Positions 12,968 to 24,110 are shown, numbered from the stretch's first letter. The stretch: DNA of 64,000 nucleotides from Lampris incognitus (GCF_029633865.1 NC_079214.1:25896000-25959999); one strand, 5' to 3'. Program-made: numbers and translations. The notes: generated by a model not told the origin, from the letters alone.

Positions 12968-15900
12968 TGGCCATGAGTGTTGGCGATACGAGCAGGCTAC
13001 TCTTCATCCTCGACACCATCTCCGGTCGGCGATTTCTTTGTGACACGGGCGCACAGAGAAGCGTGCTCCCTGCTACTGACGTCGACATCATGGGCGGGGA
13101 GCGGGGCCCCCAGTTGGCGACGGCTGACGGCAGCCCTATCCACACCTACGGCGTGCGGTCTGTAGAACTGTGTTTTGGTGGACAACGTTTCACGTGGGAG
13201 TTCGTCATGGCCAATGTAACGCTTCCCCTCCTCGGAGCTGATTTTTTGTGCGCTTACGGTTTGCTAGTGGACATTCAGAACAGCCGTCTGGTCGATGCCT
13301 TAACCTTCTCCTCCTTCGCATGTACGCGGAGGGAAGCGGCCTATGCAGGTCTAGCCAACTCTCTCTCAGAGGCAGACAAGTTCAACCGCCTCCTCGCTGA
13401 GTTCCCTGACCTCACCCAGCCTACCTTCTCTGCACCTACCGCTAAGCATGGGGTGGAGCATCACATTGCTACGAAGGGGCCCCCGGTCTACGCCAGAGCC
13501 AGGCGTCTCGACCCCGCCAAACTCGCCATTGCCAAGTCTGAGTTTGAGCACCTGGAACGCATGGGGATCATCCGCCGCTCTGACAGCCCGTGGGCGTCCC
13601 CACTCCACATCGTCGCTAAGCCTGATGGAGGTTGGCGCCCATGCGGGGACTACCGCCGACTAAATGACGCCACCACGCCCGACCGCTATCCTGTCCCGCA
13701 TATCCAGGACTTTTCTGCAAACCTGTCTGGCAAATGCGTCTTCTCAAAAGTCGACCTGGTCCGTGGTTATCATCAAGTTCCCGTGCACCCCTCAGACATC
13801 CCCAAGACAGCGGTGACTACCCCATTTGGCCTATTTGAATTCCTACGAATGCCATTTGGACTCAAAAACGCGGCCCAGTCCTTTCAGCGGCTGATGGATT
13901 CAGTGCTCTGTGGCCTTCCTTTCATCTTTGTCTATTTGGACGACATACTCATCGCCAGCGCCTCCGAGGAAGAACACCTGTCCCATCTTCATGCCCTCTT
14001 CACACGCCTCAGCCAGCATGGGCTGATCGTCAACCCGGCGAAGTGCCGGTTCGGGCTGACAGCCATTGATTTCCTCGGGCACCGCATCACTGGGGACGGG
14101 GCAGTCCCCCTGCCCTCAAAGGTGGAAGCGGTGGCGGCCTTTCCGCGCCCCCAAACAGCTCGTGCGCTCAGGGAGTTCATCGGGATGGTGACATTCTACT
14201 ACCGCTTCATTCCCCGAGCCGCCTTTATCATCCGGCCACTGTACGAGGCGCTGAAAGGCATGTCCCCCAACCAGGCGGTCGACTGGACAGCAGAGCGGGA
14301 CCGTGCGTTCACCGAGACTAAAGCTGCGCTCTCCCAGGCTACCCTGCTAGCGCATCCTTCACCTACAGTGCCTATTTCCATAACCACGGATGCATCGGAC
14401 TATGCTGTTGGTGCGGTTCACGAACAGTGGGTGGGGGGGGCTTGGCAGCCTTTGGCCTTTTTCAGTCGCCAGCTTACACCCCGAGAGCGCAAGTATAGTA
14501 CTTTTGACAGGGAACTCCTCGGTCTCTGGCTCGCCGTCCGGCATTTCCGTTTCCTGCTAGAGGGCCGCGAGTTTACTGCGTACGTGGACCACAAGCCCCT
14601 CACGTTTGCCATGTCCAAGACGGCCGAGCCATGGTCCGCTCGCCAGCAGCAACAACTCTCCTACATTTCGGAATTCACTACCGACATCCAGCACGTCGCT
14701 GGTAAGTCTAACCAGGTAGCTGACTGCCTCTCTAGGGCAGTGATTGGAGCGGTCCACCTAGGCCTTGACTATGCACAGATGGCCGCTGACCAGGCCACGG
14801 ACCCGAGCATCCTCCGTCTCCGGGCCTCCGACACGGGGCTCCGCCTGCAGGACGTTCCTTTCAGCGACACAGGTGTCACCCTCCTGTGTGACGTCTCCAC
14901 AGGACAGCCCAGGCCCATCGTCCCGCACAGCTGGAGACGCCCCGTATTTGAAGCTGTGCACGGCCTCTCTCATCCAGGCGGTAAGCCATCCGTGCGCCTG
15001 ACCTCTGCTAAGTTTGTGTGGGAGGGACTTAAGAGAGACGTGAAAGCGTGGGCCGACTCGTGTGTTGCCTGTCAGCGGGCTAAGATACACCGCCACATTA
15101 AGGCGCCCCTGGAACGCTTCGCAGTGCCGGAGAGACGATTTGACCATGTCCACGTCGACCTGGTTGGTCCCCTACCCCCCTCCCAGGGGTTCACCTACCT
15201 CTTCACTGTGGTGGACAGGACTACGCGCTGGCCTGAAGCTGTTCCCCTGGCATCCACGACGTCTGCTGATGTGGCCCGGGCTTTTATTGGGTCGTGGGTC
15301 TCACGTTTCGGTACGCCTTCCGACCTTTCATCTGACCGCGGGCCACAGTTTACCTCAGAGCTATGGAATGCTGTGGGTGAGGCTCTGGGCGTCAAGCTTC
15401 ATCGCACTACCGCCTACCACCCTCAGGCGAACGGCCTATGTGAGCGCTTCCACCGGTCCATGAAGGCTGCGCTTCGGGCTACTCTCAAGGACTGCAACTG
15501 GGTCGACAAGCTCCCATGGGTCATGCTGGGCCTGCGGACCGCCCCGAAGGAAGACCTACAAGCCTCCTCTGCGGAGCTGGTGTACGGCACGCCGCTGCGA
15601 GTCCCAGGCGATTTCATGCCCAATGCAACGCGTCCCTGGTCAGCTGTGGACCAACGAGCCTCCTTGCTGGACGGGGTCAGAGCTTTCACACCCGTCCCTA
15701 CCGCCCAACACGGCGCGCCGGTGTCCCAGGTGCCCCCAGGTCTGCAGTCAGCGGACTACGTGTTCATCCGTCACGACGCACACCGCCCCCCTCTGCAACC
15801 CCCTTATGACGGCCCCTTCCGCGTCCTGGAACGGGGAACTAAGCACCTGGTGGTGGATTTTGGGGGCACGGCCGAGCATGTTTCAGTGGACCGAGTTAAA

Positions 15901-16131
15901 CCCGCACACCTGGACTTGACGCAGCCGTTGGAGTTAGCCCAACCTCCTCGTCGCGGTCGTCCCCCGGCTCCGCCTCCTCCCCCCGTGGAGGCCCGAGCTG
16001 CCTCTTCTGCTCCTCAGGCCGACCTCCACAGGCCCGCGTCAATGCCTCCCGGAGACACTCCGGCCCCTGTTATCCGGAGCCGCCGCGGACGGCCTGTCGT
16101 CCCCCCGCGCCTGCCTGACTTCGATTACTAG
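12910..16131 (+). CDS. pol: Pol polyprotein of the CsRn1-like retrotransposon
   Basis: Uninterrupted frame, opening at 12907 in the -1 frame of gag and read after frameshifting at 12946; it has no AUG of its own at the junction. Numbered from 12910, the domains in order are: aspartic protease with Asp45-Thr-Gly (FLCDTGAQ); reverse transcriptase with Tyr342-Leu-Asp-Asp; RNase H beginning at [13 protein letters not shown]; integrase zinc-binding HHCC region (HGLSHPGG to CVACQRAK, about residues 680-725); integrase DDE core (HVDLVGP about 748, [10 protein letters not shown] about 808, GLCERFHRS about 843); and a C-terminal segment ending in proline-rich and basic residues. All catalytic residues I can check are present, so the element may still be able to move. 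Confidence 0.93.
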   Translation: MPFPLQLQADGKREGQHSVVAMSVGDTSRLLFILDTISGRRFLCDTGAQRSVLPATDVDIMGGERGPQLATADGSPIHTYGVRSVELCFGGQRFTWEFVMANVTLPLLGADFLCAYGLLVDIQNSRLVDALTFSSFACTRREAAYAGLANSLSEADKFNRLLAEFPDLTQPTFSAPTAKHGVEHHIATKGPPVYARARRLDPAKLAIAKSEFEHLERMGIIRRSDSPWASPLHIVAKPDGGWRPCGDYRRLNDATTPDRYPVPHIQDFSANLSGKCVFSKVDLVRGYHQVPVHPSDIPKTAVTTPFGLFEFLRMPFGLKNAAQSFQRLMDSVLCGLPFIFVYLDDILIASASEEEHLSHLHALFTRLSQHGLIVNPAKCRFGLTAIDFLGHRITGDGAVPLPSKVEAVAAFPRPQTARALREFIGMVTFYYRFIPRAAFIIRPLYEALKGMSPNQAVDWTAERDRAFTETKAALSQATLLAHPSPTVPISITTDASDYAVGAVHEQWVGGAWQPLAFFSRQLTPRERKYSTFDRELLGLWLAVRHFRFLLEGREFTAYVDHKPLTFAMSKTAEPWSARQQQQLSYISEFTTDIQHVAGKSNQVADCLSRAVIGAVHLGLDYAQMAADQATDPSILRLRASDTGLRLQDVPFSDTGVTLLCDVSTGQPRPIVPHSWRRPVFEAVHGLSHPGGKPSVRLTSAKFVWEGLKRDVKAWADSCVACQRAKIHRHIKAPLERFAVPERRFDHVHVDLVGPLPPSQGFTYLFTVVDRTTRWPEAVPLASTTSADVARAFIGSWVSRFGTPSDLSSDRGPQFTSELWNAVGEALGVKLHRTTAYHPQANGLCERFHRSMKAALRATLKDCNWVDKLPWVMLGLRTAPKEDLQASSAELVYGTPLRVPGDFMPNATRPWSAVDQRASLLDGVRAFTPVPTAQHGAPVSQVPPGLQSADYVFIRHDAHRPPLQPPYDGPFRVLERGTKHLVVDFGGTAEHVSVDRVKPAHLDLTQPLELAQPPRRGRPPAPPPPPVEARAASSAPQADLHRPASMPPGDTPAPVIRSRRGRPVVPPRLPDFDY
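12940..12984 (+). other. -1 programmed ribosomal frameshift signal (gag-pol)
   Basis: Heptamer G GGA AAC at 12940-12946 in the gag frame (codons GGA and AAC) fits the X XXY YYZ rule. After a 6-nt spacer (12947-12952) come a 10-base arm GCCAACACTC (12953-12962), a 12-nt loop and the perfectly complementary arm GAGTGTTGGC (12975-12984). The pol frame is closed upstream by TAA at 12904-12906 and gag stops at 12965-12967, so the shift must fall in this roughly 60-nt window. Confidence 0.85.
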
Positions 16132-16140
16132 GGCGAATTC

Positions 16141-16149
16141 TGGGGGGGC
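16141..16149 (+). other. Polypurine tract
   Basis: TGGGGGGGC just upstream of the 3' LTR, where plus-strand priming is expected. The same AATTCTGGGGGG context precedes the LTR of the minus-strand copy. Confidence 0.75.
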
Positions 16150-16152
16150 TCA

Positions 16153-16393
16153 TGTGGTGGACACGTATTGGGGACAGAATTCAACCCAGGAACTAAGGGT
16201 TAAGTCATGGTTGCCCTGGCAGGTTAACGCAGGGTTAAGTTATGGTTGTCCAGCCAGTTTTCTGGGGATTCTTGCCACCTCCGCTCAGTCGAGCTGTGGT
16301 TTGGTTGTCTCTCTGATTTACCGTGGATTAAAGAAAGTTGCCTACACGGCTAAAGTGTGAACCTACGGTCTTCTCCGTTCCTTCGGCTCTACA
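16153..16393 (+). repeat. 3' LTR of the CsRn1-like element
   Basis: 241 bp, same sequence as 11982-12222, followed by the ACAG target duplication. Confidence 0.95.
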
Positions 16394-16397
16394 ACAG

Positions 16398-17286
16398 TTT
16401 CATTTCTGTGCTAATACACCGTGCTGCTGCAGCCTAACTGGAAGTAGCTAGCTTATCAATTCGGTTTGCACAAAAGAAAAATACATTCTGAATTCGGTTT
16501 ACAAAAGAAAAACGTAGCTCCTCAATAATCTTTTCCCCGGACATGTCCTGGGGGGGGGGGGTTTATAAATTCATGAAAATGTCCGGTTTTCTGTGGTAGG
16601 TTTGCGTGTTGCTGAACTGTTATATATTATATTTTTACCGATCTCAAGCAAGCCAGCTGCTTTATCAGCGTTGTTAATGGCAAGACACTGCTACGTGTTG
16701 CCTAGCAACAGGTGCAGAGGAGTCTGTGAGGTGGAGAATCTGCAGCGGTCAGTATTTAAAGTTTAAACATTTCAAACGTCACAGAATTTAAAACGTCTTA
16801 CCCTGAAACTAAACCAAGATATTGATGTTACATTAATTTCTGGCTTTAGGTGATGTTAGCTATTTTGCGATTGTTGCTCAGACATGTTGATAATTAAACA
16901 ACTTTAATGTTGGTGAAAATTCCTCTCAAAAGCAAATGAAGACATCCGATCGAAGAACCAAAGTGTCAGTAACTGTTTACACATGATTAACTGAGAATGT
17001 TCTGTAATTAATCCAAATATTAATCTTTGAAATTAGTGTGAGAATTATTTACTATTTAATGCCAACCCTTCCTTTTCCATTATTGGCTCAAGAGCAGAGT
17101 TATTATAGTATATGTGACATTAATGTGCTGCTACTTGTATTGTAGTAAGACATGAGTATTATTTATAAGCTAAACTAGTCCCACTTCTCTCATTCCCACT
17201 TTGCTGTGGAAGTTAGCTTATAAGAACACAATCTGAGAGAAGTACATGGTGGGATATATTCATTTTCACTTCATATAATTTACTGT
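16398..17286. other. Intergenic, nothing recognised
   Basis: AT-rich sequence with a poly-G run at about 16550-16560. No coding or transposon signature could be supported. Confidence 0.35.
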
Positions 17287-17471
17287 TGTAGAGGGGCTCA
17301 AGCAGGAGTCGTGACAACTTTCTCTTTCGGCTACACAACGTGCACCATTTATTCCTTCCACCATTACCACAACAACCTAAGCCCGCGCAGCGGAAGTGTA
17401 TCACTGCAAACCCGAACTGAGAAAACAGCGGCTGTAAACCAATGTTCCTACTAGCTCAATAAGGGGAATTA

Positions 17472-18667
17472 CACTACCGTTCAAAAGTTTGGGATCACCC
17501 AAACAATTTCGTGTTTTCCATGAAAAGTCACACTTATTCACCACCATATGTTGTGAAATGAATAGAAAATAGAGTCAAGACATTGACAAGGTTAGAAATA
17601 ATGATTTGTATTTGAAATAAGATTTTTTTACATCAAACTTTGCTTTCGTCAAAGAATCCTCCATTTGCAGCAATTACAGCATTGCAGACCTTTGGCATTC
17701 TAGCTGTTAATTTGTTGAGGTAATCTGGAGAAATTGCACCCCACGCTTCCAGAAGCAGCTCCCACAAGTTGGATTGGTTGGATGGGCACTTCTTTGAGCA
17801 GATTGAGTTTCTGGAGCATCACATTTGTGGGGTCAATTAAACGCTCAAAATGGCCAGAAAAAGAGAACTTTCATCTGAAACTCGACAGTCTATTCTTGTT
17901 CTTAGAAATGAAGGCTATTCCATGCGAGAAATTGCTAAGAAATTGAAGATTTCCTACACCGGTGTGTACTACTCCCTTCAGAGGACAGCACAAACAGGCT
18001 CTAACAGGTACTATTTAATGAAGATGCCAGTTGGGGACCTGTGAGGCGTCTGTTTCTCAAACTAGAGACTCTAATGTACTTATCTTCTTGCTCAGTTGTG
18101 CAACGCGGCCTCCCACTTCTTTTTCTACTCTGGTTAGAGCCTGTTTGTGCTGTCCTCTGAAGGGAGTAGTACACACCGGTGTAGGAAATCTTCAATTTCT
18201 TAGCAATTTCTCGCATGGAATAGCCTTCATTTCTAAGAACAAGAATAGACTGTCGAGTTTCAGATGAAAGTTCTCTTTTTCTGGCCATTTTGAGCGTTTA
18301 ATTGACCCCACAAATGTGATGCTCCAGAAACTCAATCTGCTCAAAGAAGTGCCCATCCAACCAATCCAACTTGTGGGAGCTGCTTCTGGAAGCGTGGGGT
18401 GCAATTTCTCCAGATTACCTCAACAAATTAACAGCTAGAATGCCAAAGGTCTGCAATGCTGTAATTGCTGCAAATGGAGGATTCTTTGACGAAAGCAAAG
18501 TTTGATGTAAAAAAAATCTTATTTCAAATACAAATCATTATTTCTAACCTTGTCAATGTCTTGACTCTATTTTCTATTCATTTCACAACATATGGTGGTG
18601 AATAAGTGTGACTTTTCATGGAAAACACAAAATTGTTTGGGTGATCCCAAACTTTTGAACGGTAGTG
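17472..18667. mobile_element. Tc1/mariner foldback palindrome
   Basis: Ends with the terminal repeat CACTACCGTTCAAAAGTTTG and its complement, flanked by TA on both sides (17470-17471 and 18668-18669). Two inverted copies of the 5' part of one Tc1-like transposon face each other around a centre at about 18005-18130. Each encodes the same N-terminal helix-turn-helix (MARKRELSSETRQ and onward: left arm from 17850, right arm from 18288). The right arm keeps about 40 more transposase residues. Neither arm has a catalytic domain, so the element is non-autonomous. It sits inside the LTR of the minus-strand gypsy copy. Confidence 0.9.
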
Positions 18668-18712
18668 TATGTATCCCCATAACTACTACACACGTCCCCC
18701 CCAGAATTCGCC

Positions 18713-21700
18713 TTAATACGAAAAGTCAGTGTGGCGAGGGGGGCGGATCTCTCTGCCCCAACGGCTCCGCAAAACAGGAGCTGGGGATTGGTTAACCGCA
18801 GGCAAAGCAGCAGAGTCCTCACAGCTGGACCGGGGAAAGGGAGGGGCTGGGGAAGCAGGGGGCGGCTCGCCGTGGGAGGGGGGCAGGCCCAGGGGGCAGG
18901 GCCGAGGGGGGCGCCCCCGCCGTGGGGGCAGGGCAAGACCAACAGGGCCGTCTAAGTCCAGGTGAGCAGGCTTGAGGCGGTCCACAGAAACCCGCTTCAG
19001 CCTGCTGCCAACCTCCACCACAAAGTGCTTATCTCCAGTGTCCCGTGCCCGAAATGGACCGTCGTAGAGTGGCTGCAGGGGACCGCGGTGTGCGTCGTGA
19101 CGGATGAAAAAATACTCCGCCGACCGCAGCTCCGTGGGGACATAGGACTGAGAGCCGCCATGCTGAGAAGTGGGGACCGGTGCAAAAGCCCTGGCTTCCT
19201 CCTGCAGCGCAGTCCGTTGGCAGCTGGCGGACCAGGGAGCTGTGGCGGTGGGAAGGAAATCCCCCGGGACCCGAAGTGGCTGTCCGTAGACCAGTTCGGC
19301 GGATGAGGACTGGAGGTCTTACTTGGGAGCCGTCCTGAGCCCAACCATGACCCAAGGCAGTTTGTCGACCCAGCGGTCGTCCTTGAGGGTAGCCCGCAAT
19401 GCGGCCTTCATCGAGCGATGGAACCTCTCGACCAGTCCAGTCGCTTGAGGGTGATACGTTGTGGTGCGATGGAGCCTCACCCCTAAACCCGCGGCGATCT
19501 CCTCCCAGAGCGCTGACGTGAATTGCGGGCCTCTGTTCGAGGAGAGGTCAGATGGGGTGCCAAAGCGGGCGACCCAGGTTCCGATGAACGCTCGGGCAAC
19601 CTCAGGTGCTGTCGTGGACGAAAGCGGGACGGCCTCTGGCCATCGCGTGGTCCTGTCGACCATGGTGAGCAGGTATGTGAAACCACGGGAGGGGGGTAGG
19701 GGGCCTACCAGGTCCACATTCACGTGGTCGAACCTCCTCTCAGGTACCGTGAAAGGTATCAGGGGCGCTTTGACGTGCCGGAGCACTTTGGAGCGTTGGC
19801 ACTCCACACAGGTGTCAGCCCAGTCCCTCACATCCTTTTTGAGTCCATGCCAGACAAACTTTGCCGCCACCAACCTCTGTGAAGGCTTTCTGCCAGGGTG
19901 AGACAGCCCATGGACAGCGTGGAAAACCCGCCGCCTCCAAGCAGTCGGAACGACGGGTCGGGGCTGACCCGTAGAGACGTCGCACAGGAGCGTGGCGCCG
20001 GCGTCGTCGAAAGCCACATCCTCCAACTGCAGCCCTGTGTCGGCGGTCCTGCATACCTGCACTCCTGGGTCGGCGGCCTGGTCAGCCGCCATCTGGCTGT
20101 AGTCGAGTCCCAAATGGGCGGCACCAGCGATGGCCCGGGAGAGACAGTCGGCGACCGGGTTGGACTTCCCAGTGACATGCCTCACGTCAGTGGTAAACTC
20201 TGAGATGTAGGCCAACTGTCGCTGCTGGCGGGCTGACCGAGGCTCTGCCACCTTGGCCATCGCGAACACCAGCGGTTTGTGATCGACGAAAGCCGTGAAC
20301 TGACGGCCCTCCAGTAGGAAACGAAAGTGCCTAACAGCGAGGAAAAGGCCAAGCAGCTCACGATCAAAGGCGCTGTATTTGCGCTCTCTCAGGTTCAACT
20401 GCCGGCTGATGAAGGCAAGCGGCTGCCACGCACCGCTCACCCGCTGCTCGTAAACCGCGCCGACAGCGTAGTCCGAAGCATCCGTCGTGATGGCGATGGG
20501 CGCTCCAGACACAGGGTGTGCCAGCATCGCCGCGTCAGCCAGGGCGGCCTTCACATCCTTAAAAGCTTTGTCCCTCTCTGCAGACCAGTCCACGGCGTGT
20601 TTGGGGGCTGTGCTCTTCAGAGCCTCATATAGGGGGCGGAGGAGATCGGCAGCCCGGGGGAGGAACCGGTGGTAGAAGGACACCATGCCAATGAACTCCC
20701 GGAGGGACTGGGCCGTGTGCAGGCGTGGAAAGTCTGCGACGGCCTCCACCTTAGCTGGAAGGGGGGCCGCCCCGTCCTTGGTGACCCGGTGGCCCAGGAA
20801 GTCAATAGTGCTCAGACCAAACTGGCATTTGGCCGGGTTAACTATCAACCCGTGCAGGCTGAGCCTCTTGGAAAGGGCTCTGAGGTGGGACAAGTGCTCG
20901 GACCCGGAGGTGCTAGCGACCAGGATGTCATCCAGGTACACAAAGAGGAAAGGCAGGTCCCGCAACACTGAGTCCATGGGGCGTTGGAAGGACTGTGCGG
21001 CGTTCTTGAGCCCAAACGGCATGCGCAGGAACTCGAACGGAGTTGTCACAGCCGTTTTGGGGACATCAGCGGGACGGGCGGGCACCTGGTGGTATCCACG
21101 GACGAGGTCCACCTTGGAAAAGATCACTTTCCCAGCCAGGTGGGCGGAGAAATCTTGGATGTGAGGGACCAGGTAGCGGTCCGGTGTTGTTGCGTCATTG
21201 AGCTGACGGTAGTCACCACATGGACGCCACCCACCGCCAGGCGTAGGCACTATGTGGAGGGGCGAAGCCCACGGGCTGCTGGAGCGGCGGATGATGCCAA
21301 GGCGCTCCATGTTCTCAAACTCCGCCTTGGCGACAGAGAGCTTGGTCGGGTCGAGGCGCAGAGCTCGGGCGTGCACCGGCGGGCCAGTGGTGACGATGTG
21401 GTGCTCAACCCCATGTTTGGTCGTAGATGACGAGAATGTGGGCTGAGTGAGGTCAGGGAACTCAGAGAGAAGATGGAGAAACACGTCCTCATTGGAGAGC
21501 ATGCTGGACAGACGGAGCCTGTATCGCTGAGTGCACACGCGTGCGAAGCGAAGGTGACGGCGTCAATCAGGCGTCGATTCCTGACGTCCACCAGCAGCCC
21601 ATGAGCACAAAGGAAATCTGCACCGAGGAGGGGAAATGCCACGTCGGCGGCGACAAAATCCCAGCTGAACCGCTGTCCGGTAAAACACATGTCAATGTGC

Positions 21701-21990
21701 CTCGTGCCGTACGTACGGATAGAGCTGCCGTTAGCAGCTTCCATGGGAGGACCGTGAGCGCCCGACAGGGCGTCCACCCTCGATGCAGGTACGACACTCC
21801 TCTGCACCCCAGTGTCGCATAGGAAACGCCGCCCCGAGATGGAGTCTTGCAGGAAAGGTAGCCTGTTGTCCTCCACGTCGACGCCCATGGCCACTAGTGA
21901 GCGCCGGCCTTGGCGTTTCCCGACGAGCTGAAATTGCACGGGGAGTTGCACTTTTTTGCCCTGGCCCCGAACTTTGCATGGTAAAAGCAC
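18713..21990 (-). pseudogene. Decayed pol of the second CsRn1-like element
   Basis: Protease with FLCDTGVQ lies in 21990 to about 21540. A frameshift near 21540 moves the reading to the 21538-19319 frame, which carries reverse transcriptase (YLDDILVAS), RNase H ([13 protein letters not shown]) and integrase ([10 protein letters not shown] in place of [10 protein letters not shown], so the second catalytic Asp appears replaced by Asn). A TAA at 19319-19321 replaces the Glu codon of the intact copy; the same frame continues to the C-terminal tail ending at 18713. The copy is inactive. Confidence 0.88.
21877..21921 (-). other. -1 frameshift signal of the second gypsy copy (covarying)
   Basis: On the minus strand: GGGAAAC (21921-21915), 6-nt spacer, arm GCCGGCGCTC (21908-21899), 12-nt loop ACTAGTGGCCAT, arm GGGCGTCGAC (21886-21877). 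Nine of ten positions pair (two G-U). Spacer and loop lengths equal those of the intact copy, and several pairs changed on both sides. Confidence 0.8.
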
Positions 21991-22196
21991 AGGCCAGGCT
22001 CCTGTCGCCGACCGGGGGTTGCCGCGGCGACCACCATTGAGTCACCAGGTGTTGGCGTGTGGGGATGGGCAGGGGTGAGCGCGGACGCGCAGTGCTGCTG
22101 TTGGCTGGCCAAGAAGAACTTGTCAGTTTCTTCAGCTAGCTTGCGGCAATCGGTAATGCTGGTGTTAGCCAAAGCGGTCCGCACCTGAGCAGGCAG
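21894..22196 (-). pseudogene. gag C-terminal remnant of the second gypsy copy
   Basis: Encodes the gag end with the CHCC motif (CFYHAKFGARAKKCNSPC). The frame relative to pol and the slippery heptamer are as in the intact element. The N-terminal two thirds of gag are missing because the element is truncated. Confidence 0.8.
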
Positions 22197-22796
22197 TTGT
22201 CGCAGAAACAGTTAAATCTTTTTGTAATACACGTGTGAATAAGTTAATCGTTTTAAATCGTTGTGGTGGCTTTATGCGTTGTCAAATCATTTCGGTGGCC
22301 TTGCGCATATGAAATAGGTAGCGATTGTACAGCAAACGGCTTGTGTTCTATTGTAACAGGTGTCTGAAATTCAGATTTGACCATAAATGTAAAGCGCTTT
22401 GCGTGGCTGTTGCAGCTATAAAAGCGCTATATAAAATGCAACTTGATTGATTACTACACGTCCATTGCCCCCCGCCCCGTCAATAGGCTACGCAACGCAA
22501 ACAATACTAAACATTGTTAAATGTAAAACCAATGAAAATCGCCAAAATCGTAGTCGACGTCATGCCAATCTGCATGGGATTCGGAGGGCGACTACAAAGT
22601 ACAACACAATTTTGAATCACAAAACAAACAGAGATGAGAATAGCAGCTCAAAGCATCGCAAACATATCGCGACGCCTTCATCCCACTGACAGCGCGAACA
22701 CAATACCCCTGACCTTTTGGGGCACCTCGTGGTCCGGGGCCCCGGGGCACTCGCCCGGCATGCCCGGTCCGTAATCCAGTTTTGACTAGACTCTGT
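22197..22796. other. Intergenic, repeat tail only
   Basis: Around 22385-22450 there is an AAAGCGCTATATAAAATGCA-type motif seen at the ends of many fish interspersed repeats. Nothing else recognised. Confidence 0.35.
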
Positions 22797-22852
22797 AGCA
22801 GGGAGGGGGAACTGGGGGGATAGCGTGATCCTCCCACGTGCTATGTCCCCCT
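22797..22852 (+). mobile_element. SINE-A, left half of a split copy
   Basis: Reads GAACTGGGGGGATAGCGTGA then TCCTCCCACGTGCTATGTCC and matches the middle of SINE-A. The copy resumes at 29628 after the 6.8-kb transposon. Confidence 0.75.
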
Positions 22853-23432
22853 TAGTCCATGGGCCAGAGCCCAAAATTTCCTATTTCGGTACACTCAAGG
22901 TGGCAAAACTTACTTATAATTTTTGAAAGGATCCATGTCTGTAGATGATATTTTGGTATGATAACCATTCCTGAGTGGCAGCTGTATCACAGTTATCAGC
23001 TCATGAAGTTAACCACCCCCTAAAGTAAATTGCATTTTAGACGCTGGTGCATATCCTGGTTTAGCCTCATGGTCAGGACATTTTTCAATTTTCTATAATA
23101 TTGTCTTTGGTATCATTTTAAAGGGGACCTTCTTAGCTTTCATTCAAGCCCTGTTGTGGATATTTCTCACAAATATAGAGGTCACTTGAGCTCTTCAACC
23201 CGTCAATAACACACATCTTTCTGCAATGTTCGCCTAAACTAAATACTTTCTTTTAGCCCTGTGGCATCTAGGAATATCAGGGACACAAAACACAAAAACT
23301 GGAATACTCACAGGACTGTAAAGATTCAGAAAATGTATAATATACCCATACTATTTCATTGTGTGAGGTGATTGTGAACCTTAAATTAGAAGGGCATTAT
23401 TACTAAGAAACTAACTAGACCAAAGCCAGTTA
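22853..23432 (+). repeat. Left terminal inverted repeat
   Basis: Pairs with 29066-29627 over almost its whole length, with scattered substitutions and one gap of about 25 bp near the inner end. The homology stops at ...CAAAGCCAGTTAG. Confidence 0.88.
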
Positions 23433-23560
23433 GTCCATGGGTCAGACCAGATATCGATATCACCCAAGGTGACGCAACTTCACTGGTGCCATTTTATTTG
23501 GTACACTAACAGAAGTAAAATAATACATGATAACCTTTCCAAATGAGCAGCTATTTCATT
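23431..23560 (+). repeat. Subterminal direct repeat of the transposon end
   Basis: Begins TTAGTCCATGGGTCAGA, nearly identical to the outer terminus, then repeats with divergence CACCCAAGGTGACGCAACTT and ATGATAACCTTTCC...AGCAGCTATTTCA. The left end therefore carries a second, older copy of the terminal sequence in the same orientation. Confidence 0.7.
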
Positions 23561-24110
23561 TTTCTTTCAGGAAACCTGTTTCTGTGCCTCTCACGATTGT
23601 GTATTTGCCCAGATTTTTACAAATATAGCATTTCAACACCCCTGGTACTGATTAGCCTAGCTTAAACTCTGGGACAGTTCTTAGTTGGCCAACAACCAAG
23701 GATAACCAGTACTGTGTACTTCCATTCATTGTGCTAAGCTAGGCTAACGTGCAGCCAGATAGCTTTCTACTAAACACATATAGAGGAAACTGGTATCTAT
23801 CTTCTTGTCTCACTCTGGAGAAGATTGTAAGCTCATTTCCCATAATGTTAGCATGTTCTTTTAATGTATATGTTAATATGATTAGTTAAAGTGGCTACGA
23901 GGAACTTTCATCTTGTGTTGATTTTAGCGGCCTCATGTGGACAAAATACAGCTGTTGCATAGCAACTAGGTAATGTATCTATTTGTGGCTATGTAAGATA
24001 AATAATGGTAATATGACGCTGGTGAAGCAAAGTAAACTTTGTTTTAGTAGTGTTCATACACCTAAGTTACATGTATTTGTTTGTATGTGGCAGGTGAAAA
24101 CTGACTGAAT

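Larger units (their letters stand above)
11982..16393 (+). mobile_element. Intact Ty3/gypsy LTR retrotransposon, CsRn1-like
   Basis: A 4.4-kb element with two 241-bp LTRs that I read as identical, starting TGTGG and ending CTACA. It is flanked by a 4-bp duplication ACAG (11978-11981 and 16394-16397). A tRNA-Trp type primer site, gag, pol in the -1 frame and a polypurine tract are all present. The tRNA-Trp primer, 4-bp duplication and Cys-His-Cys-Cys gag motif together point to the CsRn1 clade, as I recall its features. No env-like frame follows pol. Identical LTRs and open frames suggest a recent insertion. Confidence 0.93.
17287..22196 (-). mobile_element. Second CsRn1-like gypsy element, 5'-truncated and decayed
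   Basis: Related to the intact element but clearly diverged. Its downstream LTR runs from about 18692 (TGTGTAGTAG on the minus strand, just after AATTCTGGGGGG) to 17287 (CCCCTCTACA) and is split by a foldback element at 17472-18667, leaving about 208 bp of LTR. The 5' LTR, primer site and gag N-terminus are missing beyond 22196. It lies in inverted orientation only about 0.9 kb from the intact copy. Confidence 0.85.

Noticed and set aside
14758-15689. Minus-strand frames across the gypsy pol
   Set aside because: Shadows of the GC-rich pol frame, with no domain and inconsistent between the two copies.
16132-16152. Search for an env-like gene after pol
   Set aside because: Only about 20 bases separate pol from the 3' LTR, so the element has no env and is a retrotransposon, not a retrovirus.
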